A stretch of DNA of 64,000 bases from Chaetomium olivaceum (Eukaryota > Ascomycota > Sordariomycetes > Sordariales > Chaetomiaceae), in contig JAYWVB010000033.1 of assembly GCA_039881045.1 (NCBI GenBank), forward strand, positions 186,001-250,000, in the 5' to 3' direction. This document shows, one piece after another, positions 47,801 through 57,660 of the stretch. Both the position numbers and the translations under genes were made by a program. Within the stretch, counting starts at the first letter, position 1. Each line of letters begins with the position of its first letter. The notes under the pieces were generated by a model. That model had not been told where the DNA came from. It searched no databases and worked only from the letters and a program-made list of their open reading frames with translations.

Positions 47801-48328
47801 ATGAGAGGACTGGTGTGTGAGTGACAAGTCTTGAGGCGCGATCGAAGTCCGGGTAAAGTCTGGAAACATGCCACGCGTGGTGGCGTCGTCCTTGAACTGC
47901 CCGTTCGGTGAACCCCCTGGCAACGAAGGGCTCTTGTCGGGGCTCAGCGGCAAGTAAGGTACAGCCGGGCGCACATGCTGCGTACTGGCGGGCGCAACTT
48001 GGACACCGAGGCCGTTGTCAAGCGGCCCGTTATCATTAAACGTTAGGATGTCGTCGTCAAGGAAAGATGGTGAGGCGCCGGCAAGGGGATTGAAGCTGAC
48101 GCCGAAGAATGGGTCGTCTGCCTCTGTAAACTCGCTGGACTGGTAGTGGACGCTGAGGGTAGACACTGAGTCGGCCGGGGTATGGGCGTTTAACCCTGGA
48201 GAGGATGAGGTGCTATCAAGCTGTGGCGAGAATGGGTTGAGGTATTGTGGAAGCTGTGGTGAGGTATTGCGGGGTTGTTGCTCCGTGTCAGGCCCGGGCG
48301 GGTAGAAGGTATAAGTCGAAGACGACAT
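44886..48328 (-). CDS. C2H2 zinc-finger transcription factor, frame break before the Gln/His-rich tail
   Basis: The first in-frame ATG is at 48328 (MSSSTYTFYPPGPDTE); the frame extends further upstream only with a GTG. No intron is needed. The first ~650 residues are Ser/Pro-rich and disordered with a Lys/Arg patch (KKPLNRLRSKSD) and an Asp/Glu tract. The C2H2 cluster lies near residues 760-910: CQLCFTAKKFQKPSDWTKH, FTCTWDRCKEPKMFKRKADW, WWTCDVDDCRHKCYRRDNFL and CRFCHKTFPTWKKLTVHLAK. It is followed by the conserved segment SLPVLKLVAKKDLDEHTIIS. After PVQEPPP the frame changes at 45542-45556. The downstream frame encodes QFPPAFPANTDQRHSFGSQS and a Gln/His/Gly-rich tail ending GGFYP at 44886. 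A missing C in the C-run there would give one continuous protein of about 1146 residues. Nuclear DNA-binding protein; targets unknown. Confidence 0.87.
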
Positions 48329-50564
48329 GTCTGCAGCGGGAGGTCCAAGTGGCTGCACGGGTAGGTATATATTGTATCCGGGGGCGATCGCCCCGATGCT
48401 CTGTCAGAGAGCAGGGTGCGGGATGCAGTGCGCAGTCCCCGGATTTCTTGACGTGGGGAGGGAGAATTAGGCGACAATCATGGGCAGGTGCGGCTGCGCG
48501 CGGCGGGGTGAGGCACGAGCTGAGAACGGGGGATTGGGTTGCTTCGTGACCGGTTACGGTCTTGCTCAGCAAGGGAAAAAATGAAGAAAGCGTGGGACAG
48601 GAAACAAAAATCACGAAACAAGGCCTTGTCGGATATGTTCAAGGTAAGGGAGGTAGTGAGTGAGGGGGGAGCCAGTTGAGTCGTCCCGAGTTCGCGAAGT
48701 CACGCCCCTGCCGACGGCCTCGAGCCGCCTCGCTTGGCGCTTGGAGGGAAAAAATGGGGGTGAGGCGCAGGGCGGCTGCGGTCCCTGAGCTAACCTTGAG
48801 TTGCCAACGAGCGCTTCAAGGGTTCGGGCAACGGGTACAAAATCGAGTCGTCAAATGCTAGGTAGTCTGGGAAGCCAATGACGCAGTGACAAGACATATG
48901 TAAAACGTTTGATGAAATACCACACGACTAGAACCGCCTGTCTTCCATCCCGACACCTCCTGCTCGCGGATGAGCACGTTGGGCTCTCGGAGGCAACCCG
49001 CATGAGACGAACCAATGGTGCAAGGCCCGGCACCTAACAGATGAGACTCGATGGCGGGAGCGGAGCCTACGGTATGCCTATCGTGTAGCTCACTGTCCCG
49101 ATTTCTCGGTGTAACTCACCGTCATTGACGTGATATGGAACAGCGAGGGGTTGAAATCGCGCGCTCAAAGCCACAGGAAAGAATGCCCGCCGTTCCGCCT
49201 CCAAGGCAGCAAGGCCCAGGGGGGCTTGATTGGGCAATGTCAATTCGCTCGTGTCAGGGCGAGACTCTTGCCCTCAATCCGCAGTCCTTTGGGCTCGAAG
49301 TGTTGTTCGTCAATTTCTAACAAGTCTCAAGCAGCTCATTGATTGGCGTGCGTGAGGCTTGAAGAAGCTTTATTGAGGCTGTGCTGGTGTTTGCTGACTG
49401 GCAGAACGATGGGCAGAATTGAGAGACCCCGCGGTTCACGGAAGGTGGGTCCGTGGCTCCCGCTTTCCACTGGGTGGGGGGTTGCATTGGACAAGGCATT
49501 CTGGAATTTCCAGGTTGGGGGTCACCCACTTCCACATCTCCGGGGACAGCGGGCGCATCGAAGGGCAAGGCATTCTGACCTTTGCATCATAAACTGCCAC
49601 CGTGCTCCGAGTTTCAGACTCTCCAGCTTGGTGCGATATTATTTGTGCGACCGAACATTCCACAACCTCTGTCGGCGAGAACCCTACTGTGTAGATGACT
49701 TGGCGGATCATTGCAGGCCTCACTCGAGCTTTGGATCCCGTTCTCTTTTCTGTGGGGTTTCTTCTCTGGCTGCTTATATCAATCAGCAATCAGCCTTCCT
49801 TCCACCTCGGAACCAGCTCGCAACTGCTCCCGTATTAAATAGCATCCTGGGCAATGGGCATTAAGATGCTAGAACTCACGGCTAAAACCAAGCTATGTAG
49901 GGAGTTCGCATGTCTTGATCATCCGATTCTCTTGTGTAACACACTGGCAGTTACTTGATATGGGTGTTCAGCCAGCACAGCCCCGCGGCGCTGCCTCGCT
50001 TCCATCTCGACATGCCGCCCTGTTGCTGCGAGACTTTTAACCTCACACTTTATTCTCCTGCCGCCACTACCGTGTTTCCAATCCCCAGTTTGAATTGTTC
50101 GGTCCCGAGTATTCGAGAAGCCGAAGCCTAGGTCCACCAATAATGTCTGTTGAGTATCGACATGTTGCGAGAGTTACCGCCGACGGCGGGCGAACCATTC
50201 CTTTCTACTCCATGTCCCATCCCTTCGTGGTTTCTCCGCCTCGGGTAGAACTAGCTTAGAGTTCGAAAAGGCAAGAATGCGCTTTGAAGTGTAAGTTCCT
50301 GAATAGCGAGGTAAGTTGTATTACATGAACCACTGTGTAAACCGAACTGTCGCTCGATATTTGTATTCGTAACCGTGTAATTTACGCTCCCGTATGACGA
50401 GATCACCCCACACCTCAGCCTCGGCACCTGCCGTGCTTCGGTAAGCTGGCATCTTGGCTTGATGGAACCTGTACCTCCACGAGCTCCGAGGCCATGAAGA
50501 GCAGCTTCTTGGCCAACAATATCAACATCAACAACTCATCATCAGACTTCAATTGAAATACAAA
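48329..50564. other. Divergent intergenic region (2.2 kb)
   Basis: This lies between the C2H2 factor (minus) and TMEM14 (plus). Overlapping short frames occur on both strands, none protein-like. It presumably contains both promoters. Confidence 0.55.
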
Positions 50565-51024
50565 ATGGTACATGCACCAACCACGATTGCGGTCCATTCT
50601 GGCCACTAACACTGCCGTAGGGCCTTGAACTTCCAGCCTACATTCTCGCGGCGCTGACGGCCACCGGAGGAGCCATCGGATATGTGCGGACCAAGAGCAA
50701 GCCCAGCATAATCGCGGGCACGGCGGTCGGCCTCCTTTGTAGGTCATCTCTATATTTACTCTCTCTGGTCATCCGTGGTTGTGCCCGAGACAAAAGCAAC
50801 ATTTCCGCTGACCCCATGTTTCACCACCAGACGGCCTCGGCGGCTACCGTATCGACACCAGCGCGCCCTACGGCGTCGAGTTGAGTCTCCTCGCGTCCGT
50901 TGTCCTGGGCGGGTCTGCCTTCCCCCGGGCGATCCGGCTCCGGAAGCCCGTGCCTATCATGCTGTCGTTGTTCGCGGCGTACGGCCTATTTACATTCGGC
51001 GATGCCTTCCGCCGCACCTTGTGA
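50565..51024 (+). CDS. TMEM14-family small membrane protein
   Basis: Three exons: 50565-50567, 50621-50738 and 50831-51024, giving 104 residues. The first coding exon is only the ATG (AAAATG followed directly by the donor GTACAT). The intron has a CACTAAC branch site and CCGTAG acceptor. Splicing gives M-GLELPAYILAALTATGG, matching the family start. Four hydrophobic helices with Gly-rich small-residue faces are seen (AYILAALTATGGAIGYV, IIAGTAVGLLYGLGGY, GVELSLLASVVLGGSAF, VPIMLSLFAAYGLFTFG) with RTKSKPS and LRKPVP loops. TMEM14/UPF0136 proteins sit in mitochondrial inner or other organelle membranes, and animal TMEM14C acts in porphyrin transport. The role in this fungus is not shown by sequence. 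The second intron (donor GTAGGT) restores GLLYGLGGYRID. Confidence 0.85.
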
Positions 51025-51303
51025 AGGGAGGGTCGAGTTTTCGAAAGGGTTGATGGGCTTCTGATGCGTCGGGATGAGAAGAATTATCATAATCATAAAA
51101 TCCGGAACGCGGCGAGCTGCCCACAGCTTATACACAGCTACCGCTTGCTGAACGTGTGGTATCGTACAACGGCCTGCGCACCGCCCTGATCCTCATGCTG
51201 CAGTGTGTTGTTCCCCTGCCCCTCGTGTATTTTCCACTCCACCGCCGGTATCGAAAAAGGGGTATCGCTCGAAAAACCGGTCGCGGTCGGAAGAAGAGGG
51301 CAT

Positions 51304-51608
51304 CTAGCTGTTCTCGTCGATTTCTTTCCACATCTGCCGTACCTTGGACCGCTTGTCCTGAACGTCATTCCGGTTCATACTCTGGTTCCTGATCCGCTCC
51401 TCTCGGAGGCATGCAATCAGCTGCTTTTTGTTGTGATTGCACAGGCCGACCGCCTTCCACATGAAGCCCTTTGCGTGGCATTCCTCGAGCGCGGCCATCA
51501 CCTGTTCGCACCCTGGTTTCGAAGAGGTTAGGGGTTATGAGACGTTGCAATTGGTTAGGTAATGCATGACCCACCAGTGTTGTCTTTTGTAAACAGGAGG
51601 GGATGCAT
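51304..51608 (-). CDS. cmc2: Cmc2-type twin CX9C mitochondrial protein
   Basis: Exons (minus): 51608-51575 and 51512-51304, 80 residues. The start MHPPLFTKDNTGCEQVM is formed across a 62-nt intron. The two CX9C pairs are exact: C-EQVMAALEE-C and C-NHNKKQLIA-C, separated by HAKGFMWKAVGL. Such proteins are oxidised by Mia40 in the intermembrane space. Cmc2 is needed for cytochrome c oxidase biogenesis. The C-terminus is charged and helical (RSKVRQMWKEIDENS). It lies head-to-head with prefoldin subunit 2, 302 bp between start codons. Confidence 0.93.
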
Positions 51609-51910
51609 TGTGGGCAGAGCGTCAAGGGTTGCGAGACTGTGCGTTGTGTGGAAGCTGGAGGGGTTTCGTTCGAAAACGACGCGGCAAAACCGTTCGATTC
51701 CGTCACGAACTTCCAAGTGGAAACGGCCCGGAAGCTTTGGCCAGCCGAGCATGGGCTGTCTTGTTAGTAGGCTGCCCCGCTCATCCGCAGGGGCCACAGC
51801 GAGCGATCTTATCAGACTCTGGTGGGCTGGCGGGGCATCAACACTCATCTCCAAACAACGTCGAATCTCAAAAAGGACGGTCTCAAGTCTTTTGCCAAAC
51901 AATCACAACC
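51609..51910. promoter_or_regulatory. Compact bidirectional promoter between cmc2 and prefoldin 2
   Basis: Only 302 bp separate the divergent start codons, so both core promoters must lie here. A GC-rich middle and no long open frame are seen. No specific factor site can be assigned. Confidence 0.5.
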
Positions 51911-52541
51911 ATGGCGTCTCAAGCAGCACCAGCTAAGAGGCAACAAGGTAACCGACCTCTCATAAAACATTTTGGAAGGTCCGATTTCTGACTGGCTCTC
52001 TTCTGCAGACCTCCAAGTGCAATACAGCACTTACAAAAACACACTGCAGCAGATTGCTCAGAAAATTGGTGATGTCGAGCAAGAAGCTGAAGAGCACAAG
52101 TAAGAAAAAAGCTTTACATTTGAGGTATCGCCAGAACTCGGACCGGACCAGCTTGTTTTGGGTATCCGGTGTTTCCCCGCCGGCGTTACATGCCTTGGCT
52201 CTCATCACACCGCTTGATGCCGCTTTCTCACCGCTCATCGCTAACCGCGGCGACAGGCTTGTTCTTGAAACGTTGGAGCCGCTCCCGGGTGACCGCAAGT
52301 GCTTCCGCATGATTAATGGCGTCCTCGCGGAGAGGACCGTCAAGGATGTCATCCCCGCTCTGCGGACAACCGCCGAAGGGCTGAAGAAGGTACTGGACGA
52401 CCTTGTAAAGCAGTACAAGAGCAAACAGGATGAGCTTGACAGATGGAAGGTATGCGGAAGGATCCCCAGTTTGTACTGCTGCATCATCGTGTCTGACCTT
52501 CCCCACAGAAAAAGAACAATGTCCAGGTTGTGCAGTCATGA
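51911..52541 (+). CDS. pfd2: Prefoldin subunit 2
   Basis: Four exons: 51911-51947, 52009-52099, 52257-52449 and 52509-52541, giving 117 residues. A beta-type prefoldin subunit of the hexameric chaperone that hands nascent actin and tubulin to the CCT chaperonin in the cytosol. The N-terminal helix (LQVQYSTYKNTLQQIAQKIG, DVEQEAEEHK), the beta-hairpin (LVLETLEPLPGDRKCFRMI, NGVLAERTVKDVIPAL) and the C-terminal helix (KKVLDDLVKQYKSKQDELDR) are all present. Every intron joins conserved sequence in phase. The last exon adds only KKNNVQVVQS. The third intron is 59 nt. Confidence 0.95.
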
Positions 52542-55500
52542 AAGCGCAGCAGCACCTCTGACGAGGGTTTCAGAAGCCACCCGAGACGCCATGCTATTAT
52601 CAGACAACAAGGGCGGAATGGTCAGCTCGCTCAACCAAGCGGGAGAACGGAGTATTGGAGACACCCATGGATAAACTTGATGCCTTTTGCATATCAACTT
52701 GCCGTTAGGGAGGGGAAAGAACCCCGCTGCCCAAGCAGTCCTCGCACACGGGAAAAGAACCCGAACATCCTCGCAAAAAAGGTTTGCCTGCCGGGAAAAA
52801 CGACAGCTCAAAAGTCTTTCTCTTTCCCTTGAACGATAGGTGTGCTGAGTTGTACAAGACATGCTGTCCGTGCTGCAGCCGAGCGGGATGGTCTGTTGTT
52901 GCGATGCCCAACCGGCAGCCAGGCCAGACGGTTGGGCTGCGATGGGATTGGGCATTGCAGTCTCAAAGTGGGGTTGGCCGTGAGATGGCTTCCTGAAACT
53001 TAGCACTTCGCAGCAAATGACGAAGAAATACGAACTCATCAGATTGGTGACGTCCTCCCACACATGCCCACGCTGTCCTTTTTTGTGTCAAGGCCGACGT
53101 CCGCGGGGGCGTCGTTGGACGGTGATTGCCCCAGGCTCCCCCGGAAAATTGAAGATCTGAAGGCAAGCCTGGATCTCAGAAAACACTGGCTTCTCTCCAA
53201 TAAGATCTGTGTTCCATCTCTAAATTCTCTGATTGGCTTGCAATCAAGGAATTGAGCACCACTCACGTCCCCGAAACCTCGGTCTCCCATTGTGATCACT
53301 TCAGCCGTCCGGGAGGGGAATCCCAGCCTTCGTCACGAACACCCGCACCCGCCTTCGAGCCCAGCCACGAGCCAGCCTTTTCGGCCCAAGCCCATTACTG
53401 GACCCATTGGGCTCCCGGTAGCCTTCCTGTTCCTGCCTGCATCTTGACCTGCGGCAGCAATTGTCGAATCAATCACAAGCCTCGCCCACCATCTTGATCC
53501 CCCATCGATGGAAAGTAGGCGCCAAGAGATCCTTGGCGTCTCGAGCCCACGACATCAACACATCGATGGCGGCCAACTTGTTCACTTTCGAGCTGTCACC
53601 TTCTCCGGAATTGAGCTTGCGACATGTGCTGAAACGGAGGAATCACAGTTCCCATTACTCATCGAGCGTATTTCCCGGCACAGCTGAGCCGATAGATTAC
53701 TTTTCACCGCTCCCAGCGGGAGAAAAAGTCTGTGTTGCAGCAGACTAAGGTAGCCACACCCGGGCTTCAATGTACATTCACCGGTCTCTTCCCTTGGCAG
53801 CAAGGCTTGCTTATTGCCGTTGGAACCATGCATAGAGTACCAAGTTTCCGAGATACGAAGCGTAGATACCGAGGTAAGCCAATGTGGATTGTGATGGAAT
53901 CATGGTGCTGTGTACGAAGTAGGAAGGTTGTCTCGAACGGCGGCCGGAATAGCTGTGAGTTCAACCCCCGCATCATGATAGTTATCCGATTGAGCCGATC
54001 GAATTCGAAAGGACGTGTCAAAAATATTAAATAATAAAAAGTCACACAAACTACTCCCTACGTGGGTTTGGGGGTTGGAAAAAAGGGTAGGTCGTTGGGG
54101 TTAAAATACCTACGGGTATCTGATAGCAGGAGGTGTTGAAAGATGAAGTACTCGGTACTTGCAGCCACTGGCAAAGTGCTGCGGAAACGCCCTCTTGGCG
54201 CTGGAGCTTGTTGCCATGGCCGGGGTAGCTGGATCCAGACCCGCTTCTCCCGCGCGTTCCCTCTTTTCATCCCGACCTCCATCTTCGACCGTAACAACCC
54301 CACGCGCGTGCGCTGCAGCCTCTTGCATCCCAGTTTTCCCGTGCATCGCAGGGCCCAAAGCCGACACTAGGTTCGCGGCCAACTTGGACACCGCCCACTC
54401 GGACCAAACACACCTCAGCACCTACGCAAGACCAAGCGACAAGACGAGACGGCCCCAGTTAATTGTTGTTTCCCGCAGAAACGGTCACTGGTACCAGGAC
54501 CCCAGGTATGTCTGGTAGGCCATGTGCGCGTGACGTGGAGCGCGGTGCATCGCAGTGCATCACGGCGCCAGTAGCGGGGACTGCACCCATCTTTGCCTGC
54601 TGGACTCCGCTTTCTCGTCACGCAGACACTTTGCAAACCTCCCACCCCCCGGGCGAGCACCAGTCTCTGACGCGACGCTACAGATTATCCCACGAGGCAC
54701 GCAATCAAGGCCGTGGCAGCACAGCCAATCTCCTGTCCCCCCGAATTCGAAGCCGTCCTGCCCGGTGCCGAACCGCACCCAGCCAACCGTCTATCGCATC
54801 GCCGGTCTGGTGTAACCGCGTCACCATAGAGTGAGCACAAACAGAGAGACACCACGCGTAGCCTGAGCCGGCAGCAGCAGCAACACGGAACACAGCCGGT
54901 CGGCCGATCGGACCACTTCCTCAGACTTGGTACCGACCCATCCTGCAGTCCCGACAAGCCCTAGAGAATCCTGCAAGCAGGGCGATCCGGAGGGCAGCAA
55001 AGAGACACTCCCAGGGTGCTGTTTTCCTTGTCGACCACTCGTGGCAGGGCCCGCAGTTCCGCATCCCACACCCCTTGCGCCCACCCACCGGTGCGGCTCA
55101 CCCCACGATACCCCATCCAGGGCTCGCCCCAGCCAGTCTCGGCCTCGTTGCCGGCCGTCATTACCCACCCCTCTTTGTGCCCCCCCCTCTTCCCCTTCCC
55201 TCCTCTCGAACCTACCTCCACCCCACCTTCGCGCCAGGCCCCCCCCCCCCTTAACAAGGCGGCTTCCTTGTTACAGCCTGAAAATCGGGCAGAAGAGCCA
55301 GTCAGAGCAGGGCTGGAACGTGCAGAGAGCTACTGCTTGGCGCAGCTCTTGCAGGTCAAGCCGTCAGAGTGACTAGGCCGCAAGCCCTACAACCCTGCAA
55401 CGTGTCCGACGACACATCATCCACTCTATCCCAGCTGTGCGAGCTGGCAGTCCAAGGAATTTACAAGAAGCCAGCAGCCGCTGCAGGTAGCCAAATATGT

Positions 55501-55567
55501 CCGACTCCCCCAATCCAATCCAAAGGATGTCGAGCAAGGTGCACCGTCGGGTGACGAGGAAGCACAA
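52542..55567. other. Intergenic region upstream of hap3 (about 3 kb)
   Basis: No supportable gene between prefoldin 2 and hap3. The stretch 54900-55260 is C-rich and ends in a C10 run near 55242-55251. The part 55497-55567 may belong to the hap3 coding region (see that entry). Confidence 0.5.
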
Positions 55568-56557
55568 ATGAACGACCCTCAGGACCCACACTCGACCGGG
55601 CTCGGCTACGAGTTCGAGGTTAAAGAGCAAGACCGGTGGTTACCCATAGCCAATGGTATGTCAGGTTTCCCCTTTTTCGATGCTTCCCTGATGCTTCCAC
55701 TCGCCATGATTCGCGTGTGCCCGTGGTGGCGGCCCTCTCCCCTCGACGCTTGCGCTCCGCTTGCATGGCGGCGAGACCCTCCTTGACTGGCGCCGCTTCC
55801 TGCCCTGCCTATCAGACAACACGCGCGCGCGCGCCAACGGCCGCCGCTCCACGTCCATGTCTGGCCGCTCGTCACCCGCCTCGTCGCCGCAGGCGCCTCG
55901 CGCTTCCTCGTCGTCCTCCAAGGCGGACAAGGCTAATGTCTACGATGCTAACATTCGCAACTTTGCCCCAGTCGCCCGTATTATGAAGACGGCGCTGCCC
56001 GAGAACGCTAAGATAGCCAAGGAGGCCAAGGAGTGCATGCAGGAGTGCGTCAGCGAGTTCATCTCGTTCATCACGAGCGAAGGTAAGCTTGTTCTTGTAA
56101 CGGTCCCATGGGACCGGGACCGACAATATTGACTTGAGCTAATCTGACCTATCATAGCTTCGGAGAAGTGCCAGCAGGAGAAGAGGAAAACCGTCAATGG
56201 TGAGGACATCCTCTTCGCGATGAGCTCTCTCGGCTTCGAGAACTATGCCGAGGCATTAAAGATCTACCTTTCCAAGTACCGGGAGGTAAGCTACCCCCTT
56301 TACTACAATTCCCCAGCCGCCTCTTCTATAAAACATGTTTTACTAATCACTAACCCCATCAGCAGCAGTCCCAGTCCAACCGGGGTGAAAACCAGCCGAA
56401 CCGGCCCAGCAGCCAAGGCTACGGCGCCGCCGGCGGGTCGAATCCCGCGGGCGGTTTCGGTGCCGGCCTCCCCGGCCAGCAGGAAGGCGGAGACCCGCAG
56501 GGCTACAACCTCTACGGCGCGCAGCCTGGCCACAACGGTGCCGGGGCCGACTATTGA
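55568..56557 (+). CDS. hap3: CCAAT-binding complex subunit Hap3/NF-YB (HapC)
   Basis: Histone-fold subunit that pairs with Hap5 and binds CCAAT with Hap2. Exons: 55568-55655, 55972-56082, 56158-56285 and 56363-56557, giving 173 residues from the ATG at 55568. Core motifs are FEVKEQDRWLPIANVARIMK, LPENAKIAKEAKECMQECVS, FISFITSEASEKCQQEKRK and VNGEDILFAMSSLGFENYAE. The last exon encodes a Gln/Gly/Asn-rich tail ending GHNGAGADY. Intron 1 is 316 nt with a GCTAAC branch site 24 nt before its AG. Its 3' part is open in frame with the histone fold. The true start may be the ATG at 55497 (MSDSP), because one missing C in the C5 run at 55507-55511 would join it to QSNPKDVEQGAPSGDEEAQ before the 55568 Met. 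That would give about 197 residues. Confidence 0.93.
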
Positions 56558-57660
56558 TCGCGCCCCTGCCAGTTCACTGTGGAAAAACCAAGCTTTTGTG
56601 TGTAGCTCCCTGGTGATGGTGGTGGAAGGTGTGCTGCTGTCTTTCTTCGCTATTCTGGGCTGATTTTGCTTCTTTGCTTTTGCGCTTGTATAATAGTAAA
56701 GTACAAGACGGCTTGGGTTCCGCGAGGGGCTCGGCCACGGCCGGCGGACTATGCTGACGCTATGTTACCGGCTGGGAGAGAGTACATTAGGGTTGGGTAT
56801 TATGGATTCGGTGTGGATTCTTTTCTTTTTTTCTTTTTTTTCCCTTCTCTGGTGTGGGAATGGGGATGGATGGAATGGATGGATGGATGCGGTAGATGGA
56901 AAGTCTCGGTTTCGGGGGTCCATGGTCCATATCTTTATTTCCTCCGTATTGTGGTATGGTAGATTCATCCTCTCGGGCGTTACAGTGTCCCTTTGATGGC
57001 TCAGGCCCCTGAGATAGTGAGGTAAAAATTAGTTTTGGTCGAGTTGCCGGTTGAGGTGCGGCCATGTTTCGGAGTGAAGTACAGGTATAATTGGGGTTCA
57101 AGTTGGCTTTGTAAAAAGCAAGAATGGAGGGAAGAGGTGGGTAATGTCATGTGGTACGGTATCGGGGTCCCGGTATTGTTTGTTTCGATAAGTTGTACAC
57201 AGGGGGCGGGGTTATGTGAGTAGCTTGGTGGACGTGAGGGGGATAAGTCCTGATGGCGTTGTGCGGTTATCGAATCGGGAATTAGTTCTCTGGCGGCCGG
57301 CCTGGGTAGCTTTCCCGGTAACGGTGATGCCATCGGTGACGTTCCCGAGGGCGGCGAGGAGAAGGGACAATCAAGTGAAACTCCGAGGAGTTGGTACAAG
57401 CCTATAATAACTATATAGAATAACTATATAAAAGTAAAGCTTAATTCAAGAGGGTTTTCAGCCTGCTAGTACTTCGGGCCTCCCTGAGGAAGGTCAAGTG
57501 TAAGTCCATGCGGCTCGAAAAATGAAGTCTAGTAAATATACTAATACAAATGGAAAGAAGACACAAAATACCAACAATAGAATAAGAGGCGAAATAGTAA
57601 TAGCCTTGTACATGAAGAGATAACGCGGGATCCGAGCCTGTCCCTTCCAACTGCCTACCG
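56558..57660. other. Convergent intergenic region
   Basis: Spacer between the hap3 and oxidoreductase stops. It contains a GGAT tandem repeat near 56864-56888 and a 13-bp tandem repeat built on AATAACTATATA (57406-57417 and 57419-57430). No gene is seen. Confidence 0.6.

Noticed and set aside
54927..55376. 149-codon Pro/Arg-rich frame upstream of hap3
   Set aside because: C-rich chance frame overlapped by frames on both strands; no recognised motif.
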